Origin: Stenotrophomonas maltophilia
GTDB lineage: Bacteria > Pseudomonadota > Gammaproteobacteria > Xanthomonadales > Xanthomonadaceae
Length of the DNA stretch: 36,967 nucleotides
Reading direction: 5' to 3'
Assembly (NCBI RefSeq): GCF_003970865.1
Contig: NZ_RXLZ01000050.1
Coordinates: 1 to 36,967, forward strand
The stretch's first letter is position 1. Each line of letters begins with the position of its first letter. The notes below the pieces were generated by a model. It was not told where the DNA came from. It ran no database searches and saw only the letters and a program-made list of their open reading frames with translations. Shown here piece after piece: positions 28,596 through 35,346 of this stretch. Made by a program: the position numbers and the translations under genes.

Positions 28596-28660
28596 AAAAG
28601 GGGACGGAGGGAATTAAGTCGTTTTTGCCGTAAACGACTTAATTCCCTCCGTCCCCTTTT
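28595..28660. repeat. Perfect palindromic mini-element made of two RAYT terminal repeats
   Basis: Two copies of the RAYT end (28595-28621 and its exact complement 28635-28660) face each other across a 13-base loop, giving a 26-bp perfect stem. Both arms carry GGAATTAAG where the RAYT unit has GGGATTAAG, so the change is matched on both sides. A-run and T-run edges make it a plausible two-way intrinsic terminator between convergent dinG and DUF418 genes. It has the form expected of a non-autonomous REP doublet. Confidence 0.9.
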
Positions 28661-28675
28661 CTGCCCCCGTAGTGT

Positions 28676-29848
28676 CTACCGCCGCAACGGCAGCCATTGC
28701 CCTTCGCTGGCGCTGCGCCACAGCCATTCGACCGGCCCGAAACGATGGCCGCGCAGCCACCATGCGCTCGCCAGCAGTTGCAGCGGGAACACTACTGCAG
28801 CCACCAGCAGCACCGGCCACAATCCATGCCGCGGGCCGATGCCCAGCCCGAAGCCGGCAAACAGCGGTACGCAGATCGCGCTTTGCAGCAGGTAGTTGCT
28901 CAGTGCCATGCGCCCGGCCGGAACGAATACGCGCAGCACGCGTTCGGCCCACGGGCGCAGATAGAGCAGGGCGAAGATCGCCGCCGCAGCGATGCCCAAT
29001 GCCAGCGGCGCAACGCGGTACGACACGCGCAGCAGGTAGCCGGGCACGCCCCCACGCAGCGCCGGCCACGCCTGCTTGAGCGCATCTGCATTGACATCGA
29101 TCCAGAGGAACACGATGCCCAGCAGCAGACCGCCGAGAGCGATCACGCGCAGCAGAGGCAGATGCGCGCGCGGTTGCTGCAACAAGCCGCGGCGGCCCGC
29201 CCAGTAGCCCAGCAGGAAGCGGCCCAGCACGAACAGCAGCAGTGCCCAGTTGCTCAGCTTCAGCCACGCCGCCAATTGCAGGTTGCGCCACCACGCCTGG
29301 GCCAGGCTGCCGTGCGCCAATGCATCGAGCGCTGTGGCATTCATCTGAGCGCGCGGAGTCAGCAGGGCCACCCATTCGCGTATCCACGGCGACAGCAGCG
29401 GTGGCAGCAGCAGGGCGATGATCACGCCGCTGCATAGCAGGGCACGATCACCCAGGTGCCGGAACAGCGGCAACAGCAAGCCGACCAGTGCGTACACCAG
29501 CAGGATATCGCCCCACCACAGCAGTACCGAATGCAGCAGGCCGATCACCAGCAGCACACCCATGCGCCGCAGGTGCGCGGCCATGCTGCCCTGCGCATTG
29601 CCGTCCATCTGCATCGCCACGCCCATGCCGAACAGCAGCGAGAAAAGGGTGATCGCCTTCATGTCCACCAGCCATTCCATGCCGGTGCGGATGGCGTGAT
29701 CAAACGGGGCACTTGGCAGGGTCTGCTGCGCGGCCTCGGTCATCAGTGCATCGAGCGAAAAGAAGCGCAGGTTGACCAGGAACACGCCGAGCAGCGCGAA
29801 TCCGCGCAGGGCATCGATGAGGGGTTGGCGCGGCGGGCGTTGGGTCAT
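28676..29848 (-). CDS. DUF418 family membrane protein (YeiB-like)
   Basis: 390-residue inner-membrane protein with about nine or ten hydrophobic helices. The N-terminal PLIDALRGFALLGVFLVNL is the hallmark of this group and of the wider acyltransferase-like membrane fold, and the C-terminal GRMALSNYLLQSAICVPLF plus GPVEWLWRS mark DUF418. Function is unknown; a role in modifying or moving envelope molecules is guessed from the fold. The ATG at 29848 is chosen because the longer frame upstream is encoded by GTAG repeats. It lies convergent with dinG. Confidence 0.88.
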   Translation of the reverse strand: MTQRPPRQPLIDALRGFALLGVFLVNLRFFSLDALMTEAAQQTLPSAPFDHAIRTGMEWLVDMKAITLFSLLFGMGVAMQMDGNAQGSMAAHLRRMGVLLVIGLLHSVLLWWGDILLVYALVGLLLPLFRHLGDRALLCSGVIIALLLPPLLSPWIREWVALLTPRAQMNATALDALAHGSLAQAWWRNLQLAAWLKLSNWALLLFVLGRFLLGYWAGRRGLLQQPRAHLPLLRVIALGGLLLGIVFLWIDVNADALKQAWPALRGGVPGYLLRVSYRVAPLALGIAAAAIFALLYLRPWAERVLRVFVPAGRMALSNYLLQSAICVPLFAGFGLGIGPRHGLWPVLLVAAVVFPLQLLASAWWLRGHRFGPVEWLWRSASEGQWLPLRR

Positions 29849-29869
29849 GCCGCGCAGAGTAGCGGATCG

Positions 29870-30064
29870 GTAGCGCCGGCCGCTGGCCGGCAACCGTTGT
29901 TGGTAGATGCCGACCTTGGTCGGCGCTGTGGGTTCCGTGCCAACCAAGGTTGGCACCCACCAGAGCGATGCGGCGATTGTTGCAGAGGTAGTGCCGGCCG
30001 CTGGCCGGCAACCTCATTGATGTGGGGCGTCGCAGTACAGATGCCGGCCAGCGGCCGGCACTAC
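29870..30064. repeat. GTAG composite unit with inverted closing hairpin
   Basis: A second single copy of the composite unit: hairpin A at 29870 (with GTAGCGCC in place of GTAGTGCC), hairpin B, inverted hairpin C, spacer CAGAGCGATGCGG, then hairpin A again at 29988, exactly 118 bases on. An inverted hairpin A (30042-30064) closes it 10 bases before the ilvD stop codon. It lies between two minus-strand genes, upstream of DUF418. Confidence 0.9.
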
Positions 30065-30074
30065 CGTATGGCGG

Positions 30075-31913
30075 TCAATCGCCCAGCAGGGCGGTGTTGC
30101 GTACGGCGCCCTTGTCGGCGCTGGTGGCCAGCAGGGCGTAGGCCTTCAGTGCGCTGGTGACCTTGCGCGGGCGCGGCGCACGCGGTTTCCAGCCGCGGGC
30201 ATCGGCGTCGGCGCGGCGCTGGGCCAGCACGGCCTGGTCCAGCAGCAGATCGATGCGGCGGGTAGGGATGTCGATGCGGATGCGATCGCCATCTTCCACC
30301 AAGCCAATGACACCGCCACTGGCCGCTTCCGGTGAGACGTGGCCGATCGACAGGCCCGAAGTGCCGCCGGAGAAGCGGCCGTCGGTCAGCAGCGCACACT
30401 GCTTGCCCAGTCCCTTCGACTTCAGGTAGCTGGTCGGGTATAGCATCTCCTGCATGCCGGGGCCGCCCTTCGGGCCTTCGTAGCGGATCACCACCACGTC
30501 GCCGGCCTTCACTTCGTCGGCGAGGATGCCGGCCACGGCTGCGTCCTGGCTTTCATAGACACGCGCGGGACCTTCGAACACGTGGATCGATTCGTCCACG
30601 CCGGCGGTCTTCACCACGCAGCCATCGACGGCCAGATTGCCGCGCAGCACGGCCAGGCCGCCTTCGGCGGAATAGGCATGCTCCACGCTGCGAATGCAGC
30701 CTTCAGCGCGGTCCACGTCCAGGGTCGGCCAGCGTGTGGCCTGGCTGAAGGCCACCTGGGTAGGGATGCCGGCCGGACCTGCACGGAAGAAATCCTGCAC
30801 GCTCGATTCGCTGCTGACCGCCACGTCCCAGCGCGCGATGGCATCGGCCAGGCTGCGGCTGTGCACGGTAGGCACACTGGTATCCAGCAGGCCGCCACGC
30901 GCCAGTTCGCCGAGGATGCCGTACACGCCGCCCGCGCGGTGCACGTCTTCCATGTGGTACTTGGGCGTGTTTGGTGCCACCTTGCACAGCTGCGGCACGC
31001 GCCGCGACAGCGCGTCGATATGGGTCAGGTCGAAGTCGACCTCTGCTTCCTGCGCGGCGGCCAGCAGGTGCAGGATGGTGTTGGTGGAGCCGCCCATGGC
31101 GATGTCCAGGGTCATGGCGTTGGCGAACGCGGCCTGGGTGGCAATGCCGCGCGGCAGTGCGGCCGGTTCTTCGCCGCCGTACCAGCGGTGGCACAGTTCG
31201 ACGATCAGGCGGCCGGCGCGCAGGAACAGCTGCTCGCGGTCGGCGTGGGTGGCCAGGGTCGAGCCGTTGCCGGGCAGCGACAGGCCCAGCGCTTCGGTCA
31301 GGCAGTTCATCGAGTTGGCGGTGAACATGCCCGAGCAGGACCCGCAGGTCGGGCAGGCGCTGCGCTCGAACTCGGCGACCTTTTCGTCGCTGGCGCTTTC
31401 ATCGGCGGCGATCACCATCGCATCGACCAGATCCAGCTTGTGTTCGGACAGCTTGGTCTTGCCCGCTTCCATCGGCCCGCCGGAGACGAACACCACCGGG
31501 ATGTTGAGCCGCAGGGCGGCCATCAGCATGCCGGGGGTGATCTTGTCGCAGTTGCTGATGCAGACCAGCGCATCGGCGCAGTGCGCGTTGACCATGTATT
31601 CGACCGAGTCCGCGATGATCTCGCGACTGGGCAGCGAATACAGCATGCCGTCATGGCCCATGGCGATGCCGTCGTCCACGGCGATGGTGTTGAATTCCTT
31701 GGCGACGCCGCCGACCTTTTCGATCTCGCGCGCCACCAGCTGACCGAGGTCCTTCAGGTGCACGTGGCCGGGCACGAACTGGGTGAAGGAGTTGGCGATG
31801 GCGATGATCGGCTTGTGGAAATCGCCGTCCTTCATGCCGGTGGCACGCCACAGGGCGCGGGCACCGGCCATGTTGCGGCCGGCGGTGGAGGTGCGGGAAC
31901 GGTATTCGGGCAT
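30075..31913 (-). CDS. ilvD: Dihydroxy-acid dehydratase
   Basis: 612-residue iron-sulfur enzyme dehydrating 2,3-dihydroxy acids in isoleucine and valine synthesis. Cluster cysteines are Cys122 in [10 protein letters not shown] and the CPTCGSC group at 187-193. Mg-binding residues include Asp81 and Lys123, and [11 protein letters not shown] and [15 protein letters not shown] in the C-terminal domain are diagnostic. Length matches E. coli IlvD (616). The ATG at 31913 starts the conserved [21 protein letters not shown]; the longer open frame upstream is not part of the family. No obvious branched-chain leader peptide is visible upstream. Confidence 0.96.
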   Translation of the reverse strand: MPEYRSRTSTAGRNMAGARALWRATGMKDGDFHKPIIAIANSFTQFVPGHVHLKDLGQLVAREIEKVGGVAKEFNTIAVDDGIAMGHDGMLYSLPSREIIADSVEYMVNAHCADALVCISNCDKITPGMLMAALRLNIPVVFVSGGPMEAGKTKLSEHKLDLVDAMVIAADESASDEKVAEFERSACPTCGSCSGMFTANSMNCLTEALGLSLPGNGSTLATHADREQLFLRAGRLIVELCHRWYGGEEPAALPRGIATQAAFANAMTLDIAMGGSTNTILHLLAAAQEAEVDFDLTHIDALSRRVPQLCKVAPNTPKYHMEDVHRAGGVYGILGELARGGLLDTSVPTVHSRSLADAIARWDVAVSSESSVQDFFRAGPAGIPTQVAFSQATRWPTLDVDRAEGCIRSVEHAYSAEGGLAVLRGNLAVDGCVVKTAGVDESIHVFEGPARVYESQDAAVAGILADEVKAGDVVVIRYEGPKGGPGMQEMLYPTSYLKSKGLGKQCALLTDGRFSGGTSGLSIGHVSPEAASGGVIGLVEDGDRIRIDIPTRRIDLLLDQAVLAQRRADADARGWKPRAPRPRKVTSALKAYALLATSADKGAVRNTALLGD

Positions 31914-31958
31914 GGCTGGCGGAACGGGCGGGCCGTACGACGTGGGGGTCAGCCGATC

Positions 31959-32063
31959 ATGGCCAATTTTTTCGGTTGCTGCTGCAACCACCTTCACCGC
32001 TTGCAGCGGCTTGGTGGTCCGCGCATTTCCCCTTATCCCTGCGCCTTCGGCGCGCCCCCTTGA
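31959..32063 (+). CDS. Possible 34-residue Cys-containing small ORF
   Basis: A short frame divergent from ilvD that encodes [15 protein letters not shown] and continues with Pro- and Arg-containing residues to a TGA. Three cysteine codons in a row lie inside a 6-bp palindrome (GGTTGC/GCAACC). The stop codon is within a 9-bp hairpin followed by TTCTT, so the frame plus hairpin look like a compact transcript. Only a weak GGGGG sequence precedes the ATG. This could equally be chance in the ilvD leader region. Confidence 0.2.
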   Translation: MANFFGCCCNHLHRLQRLGGPRISPYPCAFGAPP

Positions 32064-32081
32064 ACAACAAGGGGGCTTCTT
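32054..32081 (+). terminator. 9-bp hairpin followed by TTCTT
   Basis: GCCCCCTTG (32054-32062) pairs perfectly with CAAGGGGGC (32068-32076) around AACAA, and TTCTT follows on the plus strand. A smaller GCGCC/GGCGC hairpin (32041-32053) precedes it. It could terminate a plus-strand transcript, or fold in the ilvD leader if read on the minus strand. Confidence 0.45.
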
Positions 32082-32137
32082 GCCGGAGGCTTGGCTGCGC
32101 ACGCCGGGCATAGGCATAGCGGGGCGCCGCGGGGGGT

Positions 32138-32162
32138 GTGCCAACCAAGGTTGGCACCTGCC
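32138..32162. repeat. GTAG-family palindrome (degenerate end)
   Basis: GTGCCAACC/GGTTGGCAC as in hairpin C of the composite unit, followed by CTGCC instead of CTACC. Confidence 0.8.
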
Positions 32163-32179
32163 AGTGCGGTGTGCCGCCC

Positions 32180-32218
32180 GGGATCGGATCCCATCGCAGC
32201 GCGATGGGCTCTGACCCC
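32180..32218. repeat. REP-like hairpin ending in CTCTGACCCC
   Basis: CCCATCGC and GCGATGGG pair around AGC, flanked on one side by GGGATCGGAT and on the other by CTCTGACCCC. It differs from both the GTAG and the RAYT-end repeats. I recall similar TCTGACCCC-ended palindromes in Xanthomonadales intergenic DNA, but cannot confirm that here. Confidence 0.5.
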
Positions 32219-32327
32219 AATGCCGACGAAAATGAAAGTCCGTTCATCTTTCGGACTTTGCCGATTCCGGTTGCTGGTCCGGATTTGGCATCATTGGGGC
32301 ATTGATCCGTCGACAGGGCATGAGGCC

Positions 32328-32900
32328 ATGAAACGTTCCCGCACCACCGCGCTGCTGCTGATGAGCGCCGCGCCGCTGCTGTTCACCGCCTGCCAGAAGG
32401 AGCCGGAGGTGAAGGTGCAGGAAGGCCTGTACACCTCGGTCGAGGCCTGCACCGAGGCCACCGGCGATCCGTCGTCGTGCCGCAATGCCTTCGCCGAAGC
32501 GCAGAAGCAGGCCGCCGATGCGGCACCGAAGTACGCCAGCAAGGAAGCCTGCGAGAAGGACTACAAGCCGGAGCAATGCGTGCAGCAGCACACCTCGGCC
32601 GGTACCTCGTTCATCGGCCCGATGATGATGGGCTTCTTCATGTCGCAGATGCTGAGCAATCGCGGTGGCCTCGCCCCGCAGGCGCCGGCGGCGTCGCCGG
32701 CCTACCAGGACAAGAGCGCCGGCTGGGCGCGTCCGGCACCGGGCGGCAGCGGCGGCCTGAACACCGCCAGCGGCATCGGCGCGGGCAAGGCTGGCCTGGC
32801 CCCGGTCACCAGCGAGCCGAACCGTGCGGTCACCGCCAGCCGTGGTGGCTTCGGCAACACCAGCGCACGCCGCAGCACCAGCGGCAGCTACGGCGGCTGA
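32328..32900 (+). CDS. ygiB: DUF1190 (YgiB-like) lipoprotein
   Basis: 190-residue predicted lipoprotein: N-terminal RSRTTALLLMSAAPLLFTAC with Cys22 as the likely lipidation site, then two cysteine-containing segments (SVEACTEATGDPSSCRNAF and SKEACEKDYKPEQCVQQ) with the even spacing typical of DUF1190/UPF0441, and a Gly/Ser/Ala-rich low-complexity tail. It is seven bases upstream of a YgiC-like ATP-grasp gene, the same order as ygiB-ygiC in E. coli, which supports the assignment. Role unknown. The ATG at 32328 follows GAGG. Confidence 0.82.
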   Translation: MKRSRTTALLLMSAAPLLFTACQKEPEVKVQEGLYTSVEACTEATGDPSSCRNAFAEAQKQAADAAPKYASKEACEKDYKPEQCVQQHTSAGTSFIGPMMMGFFMSQMLSNRGGLAPQAPAASPAYQDKSAGWARPAPGGSGGLNTASGIGAGKAGLAPVTSEPNRAVTASRGGFGNTSARRSTSGSYGG

Positions 32901-32907
32901 TCGACGC

Positions 32908-34086
32908 ATGCAACGTATCCGTATTGCCGAGCGTGCCCAGTGGCGGGCACGCGCGGAAGAGGCGGGTTTCCGCTTCCACACCATCGATGGCCAGCCGTAC
33001 TGGGATGAAAGCGCGTATTACGCCTTCACCCTGCGCCAGATCGAGCAGGACATCGAGGACCCCAGCGCCGAGCTGCACCAGATGGCGCTGGATCTGGTTG
33101 GCGATGTCATCGCCAGCGAACGATTGATGGACCAGCTGGCGATTCCGTCGCACTACCGCGACTGGATCGCCGACAGCTGGCGCCAGCGCCAGCCACACCT
33201 CTATGGCCGCCTGGACCTGGCCTACGACGGCACCGGCCCGGCCAAGCTGTACGAACTGAACTACGACACGCCGACCTCGCTGTTCGAGGCCAGCTTCTTC
33301 CAGTGGCAGTGGCTGGAAGACCAGCGCAACGCCGGTCGCCTGCCGCAGCATGCCGACCAGTTCAATGCCATCCACGAGGCGCTGGTCGAGCGCTTCGGCG
33401 AACTGGCCACGCAGTTGCCGCCGCCACTGTATTTCAGTGCCGTGGGCAGCTCCGAAGAAGATCGCGGCACTGTCGACTACCTGCGCGACTGCGCCTCGCA
33501 GGCCGGCCTGCATGGCCAGGCCATCGCCGTCGAGGACCTCGGCCTGTCCGAGGATGGCCGTTTCACCGCGCTGGACGATTCGGTGATCGGCACGTTGTTC
33601 AAGCTGTATCCGCTGGAAGACCTCATGGCCGAAGCGTTCGGCCGCGCGCTGCCCGGTTCGGGCATGCAGTTGCTGGAACCGGCATGGAAGGCAGTGTTGA
33701 GCAACAAGGGCATCCTGCCGCTGCTGTGGCAGCGCAACGTGGGCCATCCGAATCTGCTGGAAGCGCACTTCGATGACGGCAGCACGCTGGCCTCGGGTTG
33801 GGTACGCAAGCCGCTGTTCTCGCGCGAAGGTGCCAACATCGAGATGCACCTGGCCGATGGCAGCACCCAGCGCAGCGACGGTCCCTACGATGGCCCGGCG
33901 ATCATCCAGCGCGCCCATCCGCTCACCCGCTTCGAAGGCGGCTACCCGCTGATCGGCAGCTGGGTGATCGGTGACCACGCCTGCGGCATCGGTATTCGCG
34001 AGGACGACAGCGCGATTACCCGTGACAGTGCGCGCTTCGTGCCGCACGCGATCGTTGATGAGGCGCCGACGCGGATCTACGTCTGA
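32908..34086 (+). CDS. ygiC: Glutathionylspermidine synthase-like ATP-grasp protein (YgiC-like)
   Basis: 392-residue protein of the glutathionylspermidine synthase C-domain family, an ATP-grasp ligase fold that joins a carboxylate to an amine. Recognisable blocks are QPYWDESAYYAFTL near residue 28, LYELNYDTPTSLFEASFFQWQWLED, LEPAWKAVLSNKGILPLLW and GSWVIGDHACGIGIRED near the C-terminus. E. coli YgiC (386 residues) lacks demonstrated glutathionylspermidine synthase activity, so the ligase substrate is unknown. It overlaps the next gene by one base. Confidence 0.9.
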   Translation: MQRIRIAERAQWRARAEEAGFRFHTIDGQPYWDESAYYAFTLRQIEQDIEDPSAELHQMALDLVGDVIASERLMDQLAIPSHYRDWIADSWRQRQPHLYGRLDLAYDGTGPAKLYELNYDTPTSLFEASFFQWQWLEDQRNAGRLPQHADQFNAIHEALVERFGELATQLPPPLYFSAVGSSEEDRGTVDYLRDCASQAGLHGQAIAVEDLGLSEDGRFTALDDSVIGTLFKLYPLEDLMAEAFGRALPGSGMQLLEPAWKAVLSNKGILPLLWQRNVGHPNLLEAHFDDGSTLASGWVRKPLFSREGANIEMHLADGSTQRSDGPYDGPAIIQRAHPLTRFEGGYPLIGSWVIGDHACGIGIREDDSAITRDSARFVPHAIVDEAPTRIYV

Positions 34087-34733
34087 TGACGGTGCGGCGT
34101 TGGCCTGGCCGGCATGGGCGTCCCACGCCCGTGCCGGGCCGGCATTTCGATGACGGGCGCAGCCTGCAGGCCTTCGCGGACCGCGTCGCTGTGCGTTGCC
34201 ATCGCTGCGACACCCCCGGCTGGGTGATCGCCAGCTGGAAACCTTATCGGTGGACGGCGCGATTCCGCTGCACCGGCTGCAGTTCTGCGTTGGACAGTGG
34301 TGACTGGGTCGGCGCGGTCTACATGCTGGGCCGCCAACCTTGTGGATTCTGTGGGCATCAGTGGCTGCATGTGCGTCGCCGGGTTCCCGCTGGCATCCCT
34401 GCACCGGCGTCCTTCGCTGCTCGATGTGCGCAATGTGATCGTAGTACCGATGTTTCGGTCTCGGTGCGTCCGTTGCGTGATGCCGAGCCTGCCGATCCGC
34501 ACTTCGGATTGCCGCTGCGCCTGGTTGAACCGACCCGCGCGGGCCTGCTCTGGGCCTACAACGCTGAGCATCTGCAGGCACTGCACGAGTACGCGAGCGC
34601 GACACTGCGGGAAAGCCGCGGCCATCACCGATCCATGTTCTCGCGCCTGCCGCAGTGGATGAAGCTGGCCCGCAACCGGGTGTTGCTGCAGCGTGCGGTG
34701 GAGCGCCTGCAGCGTCGGTTGTTGCAGGGGTAG
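34086..34733 (+). CDS. Four-CxxC zinc-ribbon-like protein of unknown function
   Basis: 215-residue protein with four CxxC pairs: Cys38-41, 62-65, 86-89 and 114-117, which could form two zinc ribbons. The N-terminus is Arg/Pro-rich, and the C-terminal ~75 residues are helical and basic (HHRSMFSRLPQWMKLARNR...). The ATG overlaps the ygiC-like stop by one base (TGATG), so it is the third gene of that operon. Its TAG stop is the TAG of the first GTAG repeat of the downstream array, so the final residues (LLQG) come from repeat spacer sequence. I do not recognise the family; nucleic-acid or metal binding is only suggested. Confidence 0.72.
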   Translation: MTVRRWPGRHGRPTPVPGRHFDDGRSLQAFADRVAVRCHRCDTPGWVIASWKPYRWTARFRCTGCSSALDSGDWVGAVYMLGRQPCGFCGHQWLHVRRRVPAGIPAPASFAARCAQCDRSTDVSVSVRPLRDAEPADPHFGLPLRLVEPTRAGLLWAYNAEHLQALHEYASATLRESRGHHRSMFSRLPQWMKLARNRVLLQRAVERLQRRLLQG

Positions 34734-35304
34734 TGCCGGCCGCTGGCCGGCAACCGCCGTTGGTAGGTGCCGACCATGGTCGGCGCTGCGGGTTCCGTGC
34801 CAACCAAGGTTGGCACCCACCAGAGCGATGAGGCGGTTGTTGCAGGGGTAGTGCCGGCCGCTGGCCGGCAACCGCCGTTGGTAGGTGCCGACCATGGTCG
34901 GCGCTGCGGGTTCCGTGCCAACCAAGGTTGGCGCCCACCAGAGCGATGAGGCGGTTGTTGCAGGGGTAGTGCCGGCCGCTGGCCGGCAACCGCCGTTGGT
35001 AGGTGCCGACCTTGGTCGGCGCTGTGGTTTTCGTGCCAACCAAGGTTGGCACCTACCAGACCGATGCGTCGGTTGTTGCAGGGGTAGTGCCGGCCGCTGG
35101 CCGGCAATCGCCGTTGGTAGAGGCCGACCTTGGTCGGCGCTTTGGCATGTGTGCCAACCAAGGTTGGCACCTACCAGACCGATGCGTCGGTTGTTGCAGG
35201 GTAGTGCCGGCCGCTGGACGGCAACCGGTGTTGGTAGATGCCAACCTTGGTTGGCGCTGTGGGATTTGTGCCAACCAAGGTTGGCACCTACCAGAGCGTT
35301 CGCG
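34730..35304. repeat. Tandem array of five 118-bp GTAG composite units
   Basis: Units begin at 34730, 34848, 34966, 35084 and 35201 (spacing 118, 118, 118, 117). Each has hairpin A (GTAG, TGCCGGCC/GGCCGGCA), hairpin B (GTAG, GCCGACC/GGTCGGC), inverted hairpin C (GCCAACC/GGTTGGC, CTACC) and a spacer CAGAGCGATG.GG.GTTGTTGCAGG. Units 1 and 2 are almost identical; unit 5 has GCCAACC/GGTTGGC in hairpin B, a paired change in both arms, and one mismatch in hairpin A. It fills most of the 613-base gap between convergent genes. Open frames crossing it are repeat artefacts. Confidence 0.95.
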
Positions 35305-35320
35305 GGCCGCCACAACGATA

Positions 35321-35343
35321 CGCCGGGTACGGCCCGGCGCTAC
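35321..35343. repeat. Inverted GTAG-type palindrome next to the array
   Basis: CGCCGGG/CCCGGCG arms around TACGG, ending in CTAC. It sits four bases before the DUF58 stop codon and shares arms with the copy at 26307-26325. Confidence 0.75.
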
Positions 35344-35346
35344 CGG

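Larger units (their letters stand above)
32064..32327. other. Intergenic stretch between ilvD and the DUF1190 gene
   Basis: Beyond the hairpin above, this 260-base part of a 414-base gap holds a GTAG-family palindrome, a second REP-like hairpin and a third inverted repeat AAAGTCCG/CGGACTTT (32235-32259, 9-nt loop) that lies about 70 bases before the DUF1190 ATG and could be an operator. No further coding sequence is evident; the promoters of ilvD and of the DUF1190 operon should be in this gap, but I cannot place convincing -35/-10 pairs. Confidence 0.5.

Noticed and set aside
29849..29956. N-terminal extension of the DUF418 protein
   Set aside because: The extra 36 residues are encoded by GTAG hairpins; the conserved protein begins at the ATG at 29848.
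30582..32063. 493-residue plus-strand frame opposite ilvD
   Set aside because: Antisense shadow of ilvD. Only its last 34 codons, outside ilvD, were kept as a low-confidence small ORF.
34730..35304. CRISPR array
   Set aside because: The repeated unit is 118 bp and is itself made of palindromes; there are no unique spacers and no cas genes.
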